DNA of 64,000 nucleotides. Origin: Chloroflexi bacterium ADurb.Bin180 (GTDB taxonomy: Bacteria > Chloroflexota > Anaerolineae > UBA2200). This document shows positions 17,301-23,959 of this stretch, one piece after another; the first letter of the stretch is position 1; every line of letters begins with the position of its first letter. Below the pieces are notes generated by a model, which saw only the letters and a list, made by a program, of their open reading frames with translations, ran no database searches and was not told the DNA's origin. A program made the position numbers and the translations under genes. The stretch covers positions 1 through 64,000 of the forward strand of contig MWCV01000006.1 of assembly GCA_002070215.1 (NCBI GenBank), in the 5' to 3' direction.

Positions 17301-17484
17301 CCGCTTCCTGCTCCCACAGCGTGATGGTTACCTTGTCCGCCGGCTTGGGCGTGGCGGTAGGTGCTGTGGGGGGCTTGACTGTCGGCGGGGGTACTGCCGT
17401 CGGTGTCGCCGTGGGTTTGCACGACGTCACCAGCATGCCCAGCACGACGGCCAGCACAACTAGGGTCGAAAACCATTTACGCAT
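14308..17484 (-). CDS. Triple-domain lipoprotein: MalE-type binding domain fused to two Bmp (nucleoside-type) binding domains
   Basis: One open frame of 1058 residues. The start ATG at 17484 has AAGGAGG upstream and gives a lipoprotein signal (VVLGMLVTSC, lipid cysteine about 22) and a Thr/Pro-rich linker to residue 55. Residues about 55-430 are a family-1 extracellular solute-binding domain (VTITLWEQEAEDRD, EAAGTWGLVYNTQEPF, FKEGKAAFLINGDWSLGG). At about 439, with no new signal and almost no linker, a Bmp/PnrA-type domain begins (KVGLVTDVGKVNDGTFNEFA) and runs to about 748. A second copy follows at about 750-1058. Bmp domains bind purine nucleosides in known members; the MalE-like ligand is probably a carbohydrate. 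The gene lies between MalFG-type permeases and a nucleoside-type ABC transporter, so it joins the receptors of both. Separate binding proteins are the norm; a mis-assembly is the main alternative. Confidence 0.88.
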   Translation of the reverse strand: MRKWFSTLVVLAVVLGMLVTSCKPTATPTAVPPPTVKPPTAPTATPKPADKVTITLWEQEAEDRDSGALLPLLNEFMAANPGILVEMTHYGNEELRTQFQTASLAGQAPEVVRCPNDFAGPFSTMGIVMPIKDLLDQAYLDTLLPGAVAGGVVAGTLWGVPDSSGNHLMLLYNKNLVTKVPADWDELIATAKAQTNEAAGTWGLVYNTQEPFWLAPFLGGFGGWALDDATDMPTLNTPEMVKALQFMADLSNKHKIVPPGCDYNTADTLFKEGKAAFLINGDWSLGGYTEAGLNYGTAAMPVIKETGKYPSPMTSGKYYMVSNEVKKGTPKFEAVKKLVEFLCGEKAQQMWLEKFKVLPSNKKVAESPIIQSDPILQGSAAQLSHGRGMPAAPQLRCFWDPARPGQQGVIAGSISAAEAAVKMQEDADRCIKEAGLGPKKKIKVGLVTDVGKVNDGTFNEFAYKGMMKAVEEFGLQSAFIETLAPTDYEKNIEQFAKEGYDMIITVGFMINDATTAMAKKYPNIKFAGVDEGSDQPNFAGLVFSEDQSGFLAGCLAGLMTKSNVVGIVAGMEIPPVIKFRRGYQNGVKHVNPNAKVLGVYIDSFTDPARGKEAALSQIAEKADVIFGAGGPTGSGGIMGAAAQGVWVIGVDQDEYLTTFGKGSVAGANKLLSSAMKRVDVAVYSAIRNAVIDLWQGGNVLFEAENDGVGLAPYHDTESAIPQAVKDKLTQIAADMKAGTVTSGVNAETLMAKKIKVGLVTDVGKVNDGTFNEFAYKGMMKAAEEMELTTAFIETLAPTDYEKNIEQFAKEKYDMIITVGFMINDATTAMAKKYPNIKFAGVDEGSDQPNFAGLVFSEDQSGFLAGCLAGLMTKSNVVGIVAGMEIPPVIKFRRGYQNGVKHVNPNAKVLGVYIDSFTDPARGKEAALSQIAEKADVIFGAGGPTGSGGIMGAAAQGVWVIGVDQDEYLTTFGKGSVAGANKLLSSAMKRVDVAVYDAIKNAAMDKWQGGNVLFESKNDGVGLAPYHDTESAIPQAVKDQLTHIAAEMKAGKVTSGVKL
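14513..15052 (-). repeat. 540-bp identical repeat, copy in the third (C-terminal) domain
   Basis: By eye I find no mismatch between this stretch and 15449-15988 (offset 936 bases = 312 codons). Outside the block the two Bmp domains differ at many positions, including amino acid changes (for example VEEFGLQ against AEEMELT). Confidence 0.85.
15449..15988 (-). repeat. 540-bp identical repeat, copy in the second (middle) domain
   Basis: Direct repeat of 14513-15052 in the same orientation and reading frame. The abrupt change from identity to clear divergence at both ends suggests gene conversion after an older duplication. Confidence 0.85.
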
Positions 17485-17608
17485 TGTCTTTCTCTCCTCC
17501 TTAGGAAATGTAAGGTGATAGCGGAATACAAGCTGCAACTGTGCGGCTGCCTCCTCCACCTCCTTTCGTCAGGCGAGCTGTGATCAGCGTATTGGGTATG
17601 TCCGTGTG

Positions 17609-17637
17609 AGTATAGGCCAGTTGCCGAGAGGTGTCAA
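17609..17637 (-). promoter_or_regulatory. Consensus promoter for the fused binding-protein gene
   Basis: TTGACA (17637-17632), 17 bases, TATACT (17614-17609) on the minus strand, starting 5 bases after the malG-type stop codon. Expected start near 17602 gives a leader of about 118 bases. The receptor gene can thus be transcribed apart from the MalFG genes. Confidence 0.75.
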
Positions 17638-17641
17638 CTTG

Positions 17642-18523
17642 CTAGCCTTTGACACCGCCCAGCGTGAGCCCGGACACCAGCCACTTGGATGAATAGAGAA
17701 ACAGAGCCATTGACGGTACAGCGAGCAGCATCGAGGCAGCCGCGAATCGGCCGGCCGCCAGGGTGTATTGCCCGGCATAGGTAAAAATACCCAGAGGCCA
17801 GGTGTACATGGCCGCCTTCTGCAAGACCACCCTCGCCACCAGGTACTCGCTCCAACCACTGGTAAAGTTGAACAGGAAGGCCACGGCGAGCGAGGGGGTT
17901 GACAACGGCAGAATCACCCGGTAGAAGGCCCCTAGCCGCGATGTGCCATCGATCATGGCCGCCTCCTCGAGATCCGGTGGAATCGTGTCAAAGTACCCCT
18001 TGAGGATCCAGATGGTGAACGGCACAGACGTGACCGAGTAGGCGATGATCAGACCCAGATAAGTGTTGATCAGCTTGAGGCGCGTGAGCATCATGTAGAG
18101 TGGTAACAGCAGCATACCCGCCGGGATCATCTGGGTGGTTAGCAGGAAGATCAACCCGGGTGAGCGTCCCGGGAACTTGAACCGCGAGAAGGCGTATGCC
18201 GCCGACGACGCCAGGATGACGCCAATACACGCCGTGGTCAGGGTGATCAGCAGGCTGTTCCACAGCCACAGGAAGAAATCGGACTTGCGCTTGGTGGCCG
18301 GATCACCAAACAGCACCTGGCGGTAGCTGTTGAGCGTAGCGTTCTTGGGGATAATGCTCAAGTCGGTCGACAGCAGTTTGTCACCCGGTCGAATTGAGAT
18401 GGTAAAGATGCGCAGGATCGGGTAGATGGCCACGATGCAGGCGGCGATAAGTATGACATGGATCAGCAGCCGCTTGAATCCGCTGTCGCCGCGCGTGCGA
18501 TGGAAGAAGGTGTGCCAGTCCAT
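17642..18523 (-). CDS. MalG-type ABC transporter permease
   Basis: The 293-residue inner-membrane protein has six predicted membrane segments and the binding-protein-dependent EAA loop EEAAMIDGTSRLGAFYRVILPLSTPSLA, which contacts the ATPase. The family pairs with MalF-type proteins in carbohydrate importers. A Shine-Dalgarno AAAGGAG lies before the ATG at 18523. It follows the MalF-type gene by 28 bases. No MalK-type ATPase is in this cluster; the one at 35.9-37.0 kb is the only candidate in the window. Confidence 0.94.
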   Translation of the reverse strand: MDWHTFFHRTRGDSGFKRLLIHVILIAACIVAIYPILRIFTISIRPGDKLLSTDLSIIPKNATLNSYRQVLFGDPATKRKSDFFLWLWNSLLITLTTACIGVILASSAAYAFSRFKFPGRSPGLIFLLTTQMIPAGMLLLPLYMMLTRLKLINTYLGLIIAYSVTSVPFTIWILKGYFDTIPPDLEEAAMIDGTSRLGAFYRVILPLSTPSLAVAFLFNFTSGWSEYLVARVVLQKAAMYTWPLGIFTYAGQYTLAAGRFAAASMLLAVPSMALFLYSSKWLVSGLTLGGVKG

Positions 18524-18551
18524 AATGAGCTCCTTTCGGTTCAGCCGCCGA

Positions 18552-19745
18552 TTACTCGTAGGCTGCCTTCAGGCCGCCTGAAGCCCTGACGTAGATGAGA
18601 CTGAACAGGAACAGGAAAGCAAAGATCACCAGCGCGAACGCGGCGGCAAAGCCATAGCGGTAAAAGTCAAAGGCCGCCTTGTACAGCGACGAAACCAGGA
18701 TGTCCGTCTTTTCCTGCGGGTTGCCATTCGTAATCAGGAAGATCACGTTCAAGGCGTTGAACGTCCACACAGCGCCCAGGATAATGGACGGGGTCGTTAC
18801 CGGTCTGAGGAGCGGAATCGTGATGTGGCGGAACTGCTGCCAGCCAGACGCACCATCGATCTCGGCGGCCTCATAGTACTCGGAGGAGATGCTCTGCAAC
18901 CCACCCAGCAGGATCACCATCATGAACGGAATGCCCAGCCAGACATTGGAGATGACCACGGCAACGAACGCCCAGAACCCATCGGTGAGCCACGGAATGG
19001 GTTTGAGCCCGATGGTGCGCAGGATCACGTTGGGAAATCCATACTGAAAGTTGAATTCGTTGCGCAGCGCCATACAGGCAATGGTCTGCGGGATGGCCCA
19101 CGGAAACACGAGGAGCGTCCGGTAGATTCCTCTAAAGCGCATCTTGCGGTTCAGCAGCAACGCCAGTCCCATGCCACCCGCCACGTGAAAGACGACATTG
19201 ATGACCGTCCAGGCGATGCTCCGCCCCAGGACCTGCCAAAACGTCGCGTCGTGGGCCACCACACCGGTAAAGACGGCCCTAAAGTTGTTCAAGCCGTTTT
19301 GCAAGCTAAAGGTATAGGTCCTGATGGTGGTCATGGCCATGTTCGTGAACGCCAGATAGACGTTGTAGGCAAAGGGGTAGATCACCAGCCCGCTGATGCC
19401 GATAAAAGCCGGGGCCAGCAAGAGATAGGCGATGCCAAGCCGTGATAACCGTTCACGAGTGGTCAGCCAGTAAAAGCCTACGTCGGCCAGCAGCATGGCC
19501 ACACCGTAGATCACCTTTGTGGATTGCACAATGGCCGGCGACGGCCAGATTCTGCGAACAAAGACATAGCCCAGAGCTACTGTAACGACCAGAGCAAGCA
19601 GTCCGAGCAGAAGGTTCTTGGGGCGACGGTGAAAGAGGGTGTAGAGCGTGATCTCGACCAGTGCAAGTACGGCGATGATGAGCAACAGAAAGCGCACAAC
19701 GGTGACGAATGAGCTGCTCATCATCTGCGGAGTCAGACTAATCAT
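18552..19745 (-). CDS. MalF-type ABC transporter permease with extended N-terminus
   Basis: The 397-residue protein carries the EAA loop (YEAAEIDGASGWQQFRHITIPLLRP) and the usual six-segment permease core from about residue 100 (LGIAYLLLAPAFIGISGLVIYPF). The first 100 residues add about three membrane segments before the core, making it longer than typical sugar permeases of about 300 residues, though E. coli MalF also has extra N-terminal segments. The ATG at 19745 has an excellent AAAGGAGGT site. It is the first gene of the minus-strand transport locus. Confidence 0.93.
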   Translation of the reverse strand: MISLTPQMMSSSFVTVVRFLLLIIAVLALVEITLYTLFHRRPKNLLLGLLALVVTVALGYVFVRRIWPSPAIVQSTKVIYGVAMLLADVGFYWLTTRERLSRLGIAYLLLAPAFIGISGLVIYPFAYNVYLAFTNMAMTTIRTYTFSLQNGLNNFRAVFTGVVAHDATFWQVLGRSIAWTVINVVFHVAGGMGLALLLNRKMRFRGIYRTLLVFPWAIPQTIACMALRNEFNFQYGFPNVILRTIGLKPIPWLTDGFWAFVAVVISNVWLGIPFMMVILLGGLQSISSEYYEAAEIDGASGWQQFRHITIPLLRPVTTPSIILGAVWTFNALNVIFLITNGNPQEKTDILVSSLYKAAFDFYRYGFAAAFALVIFAFLFLFSLIYVRASGGLKAAYE

Positions 19746-19775
19746 AGTCCGGTGACCTCCTTTCCGAGTGCGCCC

Positions 19776-19804
19776 ATTCTAGTGGAGAAGCACAATTCGT
19801 GCAA
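19776..19804 (-). promoter_or_regulatory. Promoter of the malF-malG transport operon
   Basis: TTGCAC (19804-19799), 17 bases, TAGAAT (19781-19776) on the minus strand; expected start near 19769, about 24 bases before the malF-type ATG. Confidence 0.7.
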
Positions 19805-19842
19805 GTTCGCTCCTGTTTCCATCGCGGTAATGCCGCTCTCAC

Positions 19843-19871
19843 TTGGCAGGAGGCTTGCCTTGTGCTATACT
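19843..19871 (+). promoter_or_regulatory. Promoter of tRNA-Arg
   Basis: TTGGCA (19843-19848), 17 bases, TATACT (19866-19871), 14 bases before the mature tRNA 5' end. Confidence 0.7.
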
Positions 19872-19885
19872 CGTCTTGTCAGTTC

Positions 19886-19957
19886 GCCCCTGTAGCTCAG
19901 CGGACAGAGCGAGCGCGTCCTAAGTGCTGCGTCGGGGGTTCGAGTCCCTCCAGGGGC
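19886..19957 (+). tRNA. tRNA-Arg (anticodon CCT)
   Basis: A full cloverleaf can be drawn: acceptor GCCCCTG/CAGGGGC, D stem GCTC/GAGC, anticodon stem AGCGC/GTGCT with loop GTCCTAA (anticodon CCT at its centre, reading AGG), and T arm GGGGG-TTCGAGT-CCCTC with one G-T pair. The 3' CCA is not encoded (the next bases are GCT), so CCA must be added after transcription. Confidence 0.95.
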
Positions 19958-20013
19958 GCTGTGTGGCCAGTGTGGCCTGCCGCGCAAATCTCATTTCTTT
20001 CCGGAGGTGTACC

Positions 20014-20202
20014 GTGGCGAAACGTAAGGGATTCTCCCTTTCCGCACCCAAGACCGCAACCTGGCTGATCTGCCTCGTTCTGGGTGTAGTCGCGCTTCTT
20101 GGCAGCATTGCCAAGGTCGGCGTCCTGGCCGACTACTCGTTCTGGCTCCTGGCCGTAGCCTGGGCCTTGCTGATCCTCGCCACCGCCCTCCAAGGCCTGT
20201 AG
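20014..20202 (+). CDS. Small two-segment membrane protein, unknown function
   Basis: A 62-residue protein starting at GTG 20014 with GGAGGTG 7-12 bases upstream. It has a basic N-terminus (AKRKGFSLSAPK) and two hydrophobic segments (TWLICLVLGVVALLGSI and FWLLAVAWALLILATAL) with a short loop. It has no recognisable domain. It begins 57 bases after the tRNA-Arg and no terminator separates them, so both may come from the tRNA promoter. The strong ribosome-binding site and the clean two-helix design support a real gene. Confidence 0.65.
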   Translation: MAKRKGFSLSAPKTATWLICLVLGVVALLGSIAKVGVLADYSFWLLAVAWALLILATALQGL

Positions 20203-20230
20203 TTCCTTCGCCTCTCTGCGGCGCCCATAG

Positions 20231-20256
20231 AGCCGGACCAGAGCAGCGGTTCGGCT
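20231..20256 (+). terminator. Probable terminator after the small membrane protein
   Basis: AGCCGGACC (20231-20239) pairs with GGTTCGGCT (20248-20256, one G-T pair), followed by a pyrimidine-rich stretch with a weak T-tract. Confidence 0.5.
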
Positions 20257-20274
20257 TCTGGGTTTCTCCTGCGC

Positions 20275-20304
20275 TTGTACCGCTCCAGTCCTTTGCGATA
20301 TACT
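20275..20304 (+). promoter_or_regulatory. Promoter of udk
   Basis: TTGTAC (20275-20280), 18 bases, TATACT (20299-20304); start near 20311, leaving a short leader with GAGGAG before the ATG at 20334. Confidence 0.6.
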
Positions 20305-20333
20305 CCGTGCATCTTGGGCAGAGGAGCCGGGTC

Positions 20334-21008
20334 ATGGCTAAACCCACGTCGAGCGGTCCGTCTGGTCACCCTATCCTCGTCATTGGTGTAGCCGGAGGAA
20401 CCGCGTCAGGCAAGTCCACCGTTGTTCAGGCAATCCTCGACCGCGTCGGCCGGGAGCGCATTGCCCACATCCAGCACGATTCTTACTACCGCGACCTGAG
20501 CCACCTGCCCCTGGAAGAGCGCCGAGCATTCAACTTTGACCATCCCAATTCCCTCGACACGCCGCTCTTGGTGCAGCACCTTCGCCGCCTGCGGCACGGA
20601 CACCCAATCGAAGTTCCCACCTATGACTTTTCGACCTACTGCCGTCTCCCGGCCACGCGACGGATAGAGCCGCGACCCGTGGTTATTCTCGATGGCATCC
20701 TCATCCTCGCCGAACCCGAACTGCGCGAGTTGATCGACGTCAAGCTCTATGTCGATACAGACGCCGACTTGCGCCTGATCCGACGTATGACCCGCGACGT
20801 CGCCGAACGGGGGCGCACCGTCGAGTCGGTGATCAACCAGTACCTTTCTACAGTGCGTCCGATGCACCTCGAGTTCGTGGAGCCTTCCAAGCGCTACGCT
20901 GATGTCATCATTCCACAAGGCGGCCAGAACGTAGCCGCGTTGGAGCTGGTGACGGCACGCATACTGTCGCTGCTGGATCAGGCGGAGCTACCTGCTCGTG
21001 GCTCCTGA
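20334..21008 (+). CDS. udk: Uridine kinase
   Basis: It phosphorylates uridine and cytidine to their monophosphates in pyrimidine salvage. The 224-residue product has the P-loop GVAGGTASGKSTVV, the DSYYRDLSHLPLEER region, NFDHPNSLDTPLL, PTYDFSTYCR and the RRMTRDVAERGRTVESVINQYL motif, as in E. coli Udk. The ATG at 20334 is preceded by GAGGAG; an earlier in-frame GTG at 20307 overlaps the promoter region. It fits with the nucleoside-type importer encoded just before. Confidence 0.95.
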   Translation: MAKPTSSGPSGHPILVIGVAGGTASGKSTVVQAILDRVGRERIAHIQHDSYYRDLSHLPLEERRAFNFDHPNSLDTPLLVQHLRRLRHGHPIEVPTYDFSTYCRLPATRRIEPRPVVILDGILILAEPELRELIDVKLYVDTDADLRLIRRMTRDVAERGRTVESVINQYLSTVRPMHLEFVEPSKRYADVIIPQGGQNVAALELVTARILSLLDQAELPARGS

Positions 21009-21082
21009 AGGCGCATTTTCATGCTTGTGCTTGACGCAGGCATTTGGCACATAGGTATTCGCACCACTTCCCCGGAGGTCTG

Positions 21083-22501
21083 ATGCCGCTCACAATGACC
21101 AGTTCCCTGTCCCTGTGGAGCATTCTGGCACTCCTGGTGCCTGTTGGCCTGGCTTTGCTGGCCGTTGGTGCCGCTCAGGAAGAGCGGGCCGAAGAAGTAG
21201 CTGCTGCCAGTGTGATCGCCCTGGCAGCAGCCGTGCTGGCCTACTGGCTGTGCGGTTTTGCCTTCCAGTTCGGCGGAGTGGCCTTTGTGTCCGGGCTGCC
21301 GGGTCTGCAGAGCCTGACGGCAGAGTGGTCGCCGCTCGACGTGGCCTGGGGCTCCGGGTGGGGATTGCTGGGTTTGCGTGGCTTTCTGCTCAGCGGTGAG
21401 GCGTATCACCCCGACGTGTACGCCCTCTTTCTGGCGCATTTGCCCGTGGTGACGACGGTTGTGCTGGGCGTCCTGCTCATCCTCTGCCAGCAGGTAAAGA
21501 GGGTAGTGTTGCTGGCCATCGGGTGTCTGGTGGCCGGGTTCATCTATCCGCTGGCGGCAAACTGGGTATGGGGCGGTGGCTGGCTGGCCAATCTCAGGTT
21601 GACCGCTGGTCTGGGCCACGGGTTCGTAGATGCCGGCGGCTCGGGGCTTGCCTTTCTCTTCTGTGCCCTGGTTGCTCTCAGTGTGCTGGCCATCCTTCGG
21701 CCGCGGCGCCAGGCCGACGCTGGCCCGGCACGGCTGCCTCCTGTCCACTTCCCATTGCTGATGATCCTGGGATGCTTCATCGCCTGGATCGGCTGGGCCG
21801 GCCTGGTGCTGGGGAACCCCCTGGCCGCAGGACTCATCGACCCGGCCGTGACCACCCTGAACTTGATTCTAGGGGCTGCCGGCGCCGCAATGGCCGTTAC
21901 GGCCTATACCTGGTTCGTGACCACGCGGCCAGATGCTATGGCCGTTGGGCGCGGCGTCGTGGCCGGCCTGGTCGCGGTTAGTTCAGCAAGCCCATTTGTT
22001 CCCTCCTGGGCGGCCATCTTGATCGGAGCTGTGGGGGGGCTGTTGTTCCTGTTCGGGTTGTACTTCTGGGAGCAGAGGGTCCGGTTGGACGACCCCAGTG
22101 GTCTGGTCGCGACGCTGGGGGCACCAGGCGTTTGGGGAGTGCTGTCCGTAGCTCTGTTTGCCGATGGCCGCTGGGGTGCTGGCTGGAACGGTGTGGGAGA
22201 GGCGGCACAGGGAGTCACCGGTCTGCTCAGCCGGCAATCACCAGCGCCCACCGGCGTTGGTCAGTTCCAGGCCCAACTGGTGGGTCTGGGGGCATTGCTG
22301 GTCGCCGGGTGGCTGCTGCCGTGGCTATTCTTCAAATTACTGCTTTGGCTGCGAGAGCAGCTCCGTCGAGCAAAGGCAGCGCATGCCGCGGCCGATGCCG
22401 CCGCTGGCGCGAGCACCTCAAGCGGTGAGGCACCACCTGAGGAGCCACAGCCAACCGAGGCTGCCGCCCACGATCCGGAGGAGACCCCCGCCGCTGGCTA
22501 G
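21083..22501 (+). CDS. Ammonium-transporter (Amt) family protein lacking the pore histidines
   Basis: The 472-residue protein has about eleven membrane segments and an Amt-like order of motifs: WVWGGGWLANL at 161-171, then AGGSG near 184-188, TTLNLILGAAGAAMAV at 257-272 and DDPSG with GAPGVWGVLSVALFADG at 336-362. In canonical Amt proteins a histidine follows FAGGxVV and another lies in GVHGVGG; here the aligned residues are alanine (about 190) and proline (about 348), so neither twin pore histidine is present. The last 60 residues are a low-complexity Ala/Glu/Pro cytoplasmic tail. The ATG at 21083 has CCGGAGG upstream. Ammonium conduction is doubtful; a sensor or another substrate is possible. 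No glnB is adjacent. Confidence 0.75.
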   Translation: MPLTMTSSLSLWSILALLVPVGLALLAVGAAQEERAEEVAAASVIALAAAVLAYWLCGFAFQFGGVAFVSGLPGLQSLTAEWSPLDVAWGSGWGLLGLRGFLLSGEAYHPDVYALFLAHLPVVTTVVLGVLLILCQQVKRVVLLAIGCLVAGFIYPLAANWVWGGGWLANLRLTAGLGHGFVDAGGSGLAFLFCALVALSVLAILRPRRQADAGPARLPPVHFPLLMILGCFIAWIGWAGLVLGNPLAAGLIDPAVTTLNLILGAAGAAMAVTAYTWFVTTRPDAMAVGRGVVAGLVAVSSASPFVPSWAAILIGAVGGLLFLFGLYFWEQRVRLDDPSGLVATLGAPGVWGVLSVALFADGRWGAGWNGVGEAAQGVTGLLSRQSPAPTGVGQFQAQLVGLGALLVAGWLLPWLFFKLLLWLREQLRRAKAAHAAADAAAGASTSSGEAPPEEPQPTEAAAHDPEETPAAG

Positions 22502-23196
22502 CCGGCCGAGTTCTGCGGAGTCTCGCTGGCGCCGGCGTCTCTGCTGGAACCCTTGAGTAGTGCAGCGCGGTCCTGCAGCAAACGCACGACCTGCTCGTCT
22601 TCTGTCTGGTCAAACTCGGCGTAGAATGCCCCTACTGCCCAGAACATCTCCGGGGCATAGAGGCAGACCACCTCGTCCGCTTCCTGTGCCAGTTGCCGTA
22701 TGGTTTCGGCCGGTCCGACGGGTACGGCCAGCACGAGCCGCGCCGGCCGCTGCTGGCGCAGCGCTTTCAGTGCAGCCCTCACTGTTGCTCCCGTCGCCAC
22801 CCCGTCGTCGACCAGGACCACAGTCTTGTCTGAGACCACCGGTTCCTCCAACCTGCCCCGGTAGGCCTGGAGGCGGCGCTGAATCTCCCGTTTCTGGCGT
22901 TCGGTCTCTGCCTCAAGATAGTCCTCAGGGACCTGCAGCCGGGAGATCAGGTTGTGATCGAGCACTACCGTACCATCGCCCGCCACGGCTCCGATGGCCA
23001 GTTCGGGATTGTAAGGAGCGCCAATCTTGCGCGTGATGTAGACGTCCAGCGGTGCGCCGAGGGCTACGGCCACCTCATAGGCCACCACAACTCCACCGCG
23101 TGGCAGGCCGAGCACGAGCAGGTTGTGGCTGCCCTTGAGGTGGTCCATCCTCGCCGCCAACAGCTTGCCCGCTTCACTGCGGTCACGGAACAGCAT
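22498..23196 (-). CDS. Phosphoribosyltransferase family protein
   Basis: The 232-residue protein has the type I phosphoribosyltransferase fold with the PRPP loop VVLVDDGVATGATVRAALKAL, preceded by LVLGLPRGGVVVAYEVA. This family of stand-alone proteins is often annotated as predicted phosphoribosyltransferases, and it usually includes GAPYNPELAIGAVA as here. The base or other acceptor is not known. The stop codon overlaps the convergent Amt stop within a shared CTAG. Confidence 0.87.
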   Translation of the reverse strand: MLFRDRSEAGKLLAARMDHLKGSHNLLVLGLPRGGVVVAYEVAVALGAPLDVYITRKIGAPYNPELAIGAVAGDGTVVLDHNLISRLQVPEDYLEAETERQKREIQRRLQAYRGRLEEPVVSDKTVVLVDDGVATGATVRAALKALRQQRPARLVLAVPVGPAETIRQLAQEADEVVCLYAPEMFWAVGAFYAEFDQTEDEQVVRLLQDRAALLKGSSRDAGASETPQNSAG

Positions 23197-23223
23197 CTTC
23201 AGCCTCCACCCACGATATCGGGC

Positions 23224-23805
23224 TCAGCCGAGGGGTGCCACAGCCAGCGACGTGTACACCGCACCGGTGGGGCGCAGGTCGCTGCGGATCAGGTGCACCT
23301 CCCGTACCAGCATCCGGGGCTGCTCATCCACCTGCGTCGCCAGGACGCGCTTGGCCAGTTCCTCGCGCTCGGCCGGTCGGGCAAAATCGCGGACTCGGCC
23401 AAGCGTCAGATGCGGCTGGAACCCGCGCCCCTCCGGCCGAAAGCCGAGCGAATTCATACCACCTTCCACAGCTCTCTGCAGACGATTCAGCTCATCCACC
23501 GCCCCCGCAAGGCCCACCCACACGACCCGCAGGCGATGCGCATCGGGGAAAAAGCCAGTGTGAGACAGGGTCAATTCGAACGGGCTGAGCGCCCGGCAGG
23601 TCTCTGAAAGCGCACGCGCGATCTCGTCCACCCGGCTCGGTGATATGTCGCCCAGGAACTTGAGTGTCAGATGAATGCCTTCGGGCGCCACCCAGCGGAC
23701 CAGTCGACCGGCCGGCGCTCGCTTCAAGCCTTCCTGAACTCGTACCAGGGTGCCCTTGAAGGCATCGCTCAACTCGATTGCCACAAAGGTGCGGATCATT
23801 TCCAT
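23224..23805 (-). CDS. thpR: RNA 2',3'-cyclic phosphodiesterase / 2'-5' RNA ligase-like
   Basis: The 193-residue protein of the 2H phosphoesterase superfamily carries both catalytic H-x-T-x motifs, HLTLKFLGD and HLTLGRVRD, and begins IRTFVAIELSDAF like ThpR/LigT. Such enzymes open 2',3'-cyclic phosphates and can reversibly join tRNA halves in vitro. The start at 23805 has GGGAG upstream; the frame opens earlier, but that part looks unlike the family. It follows divergently from secG. Confidence 0.9.
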   Translation of the reverse strand: MEMIRTFVAIELSDAFKGTLVRVQEGLKRAPAGRLVRWVAPEGIHLTLKFLGDISPSRVDEIARALSETCRALSPFELTLSHTGFFPDAHRLRVVWVGLAGAVDELNRLQRAVEGGMNSLGFRPEGRGFQPHLTLGRVRDFARPAEREELAKRVLATQVDEQPRMLVREVHLIRSDLRPTGAVYTSLAVAPLG

Positions 23806-23848
23806 AGTCACGACTCCCAGGGCATTGAGAGATTCCACGTCCGTAGCC

Positions 23849-23877
23849 ATTTTGTGCCACCCGCAGACCAAAGTCAA
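23849..23877 (-). promoter_or_regulatory. Promoter of thpR
   Basis: TTGACT (23877-23872), 17 bases, CAAAAT (23854-23849) on the minus strand; start near 23842, giving a leader of about 37 bases. Confidence 0.55.
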
Positions 23878-23903
23878 ACACACGCGCCGGTGTGGCACGG
23901 CGT

Positions 23904-23931
23904 TTGCTATGATCAAGAAAAGTACTATAAT
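23904..23931 (+). promoter_or_regulatory. Promoter of secG
   Basis: TTGCTA (23904-23909), 16 bases, TATAAT (23926-23931). An in-frame ATG at 23930 overlaps this -10 box, which argues for the downstream TTG start at 23960. Confidence 0.65.
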
Positions 23932-23959
23932 GCTCCCAGCTTCAGGGGAGGTTGGTTCT

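Noticed and set aside
21031-21060. TTGACG near 21031 as a promoter for the Amt-like gene
   Set aside because: No acceptable -10 sequence lies 16-18 bases downstream.
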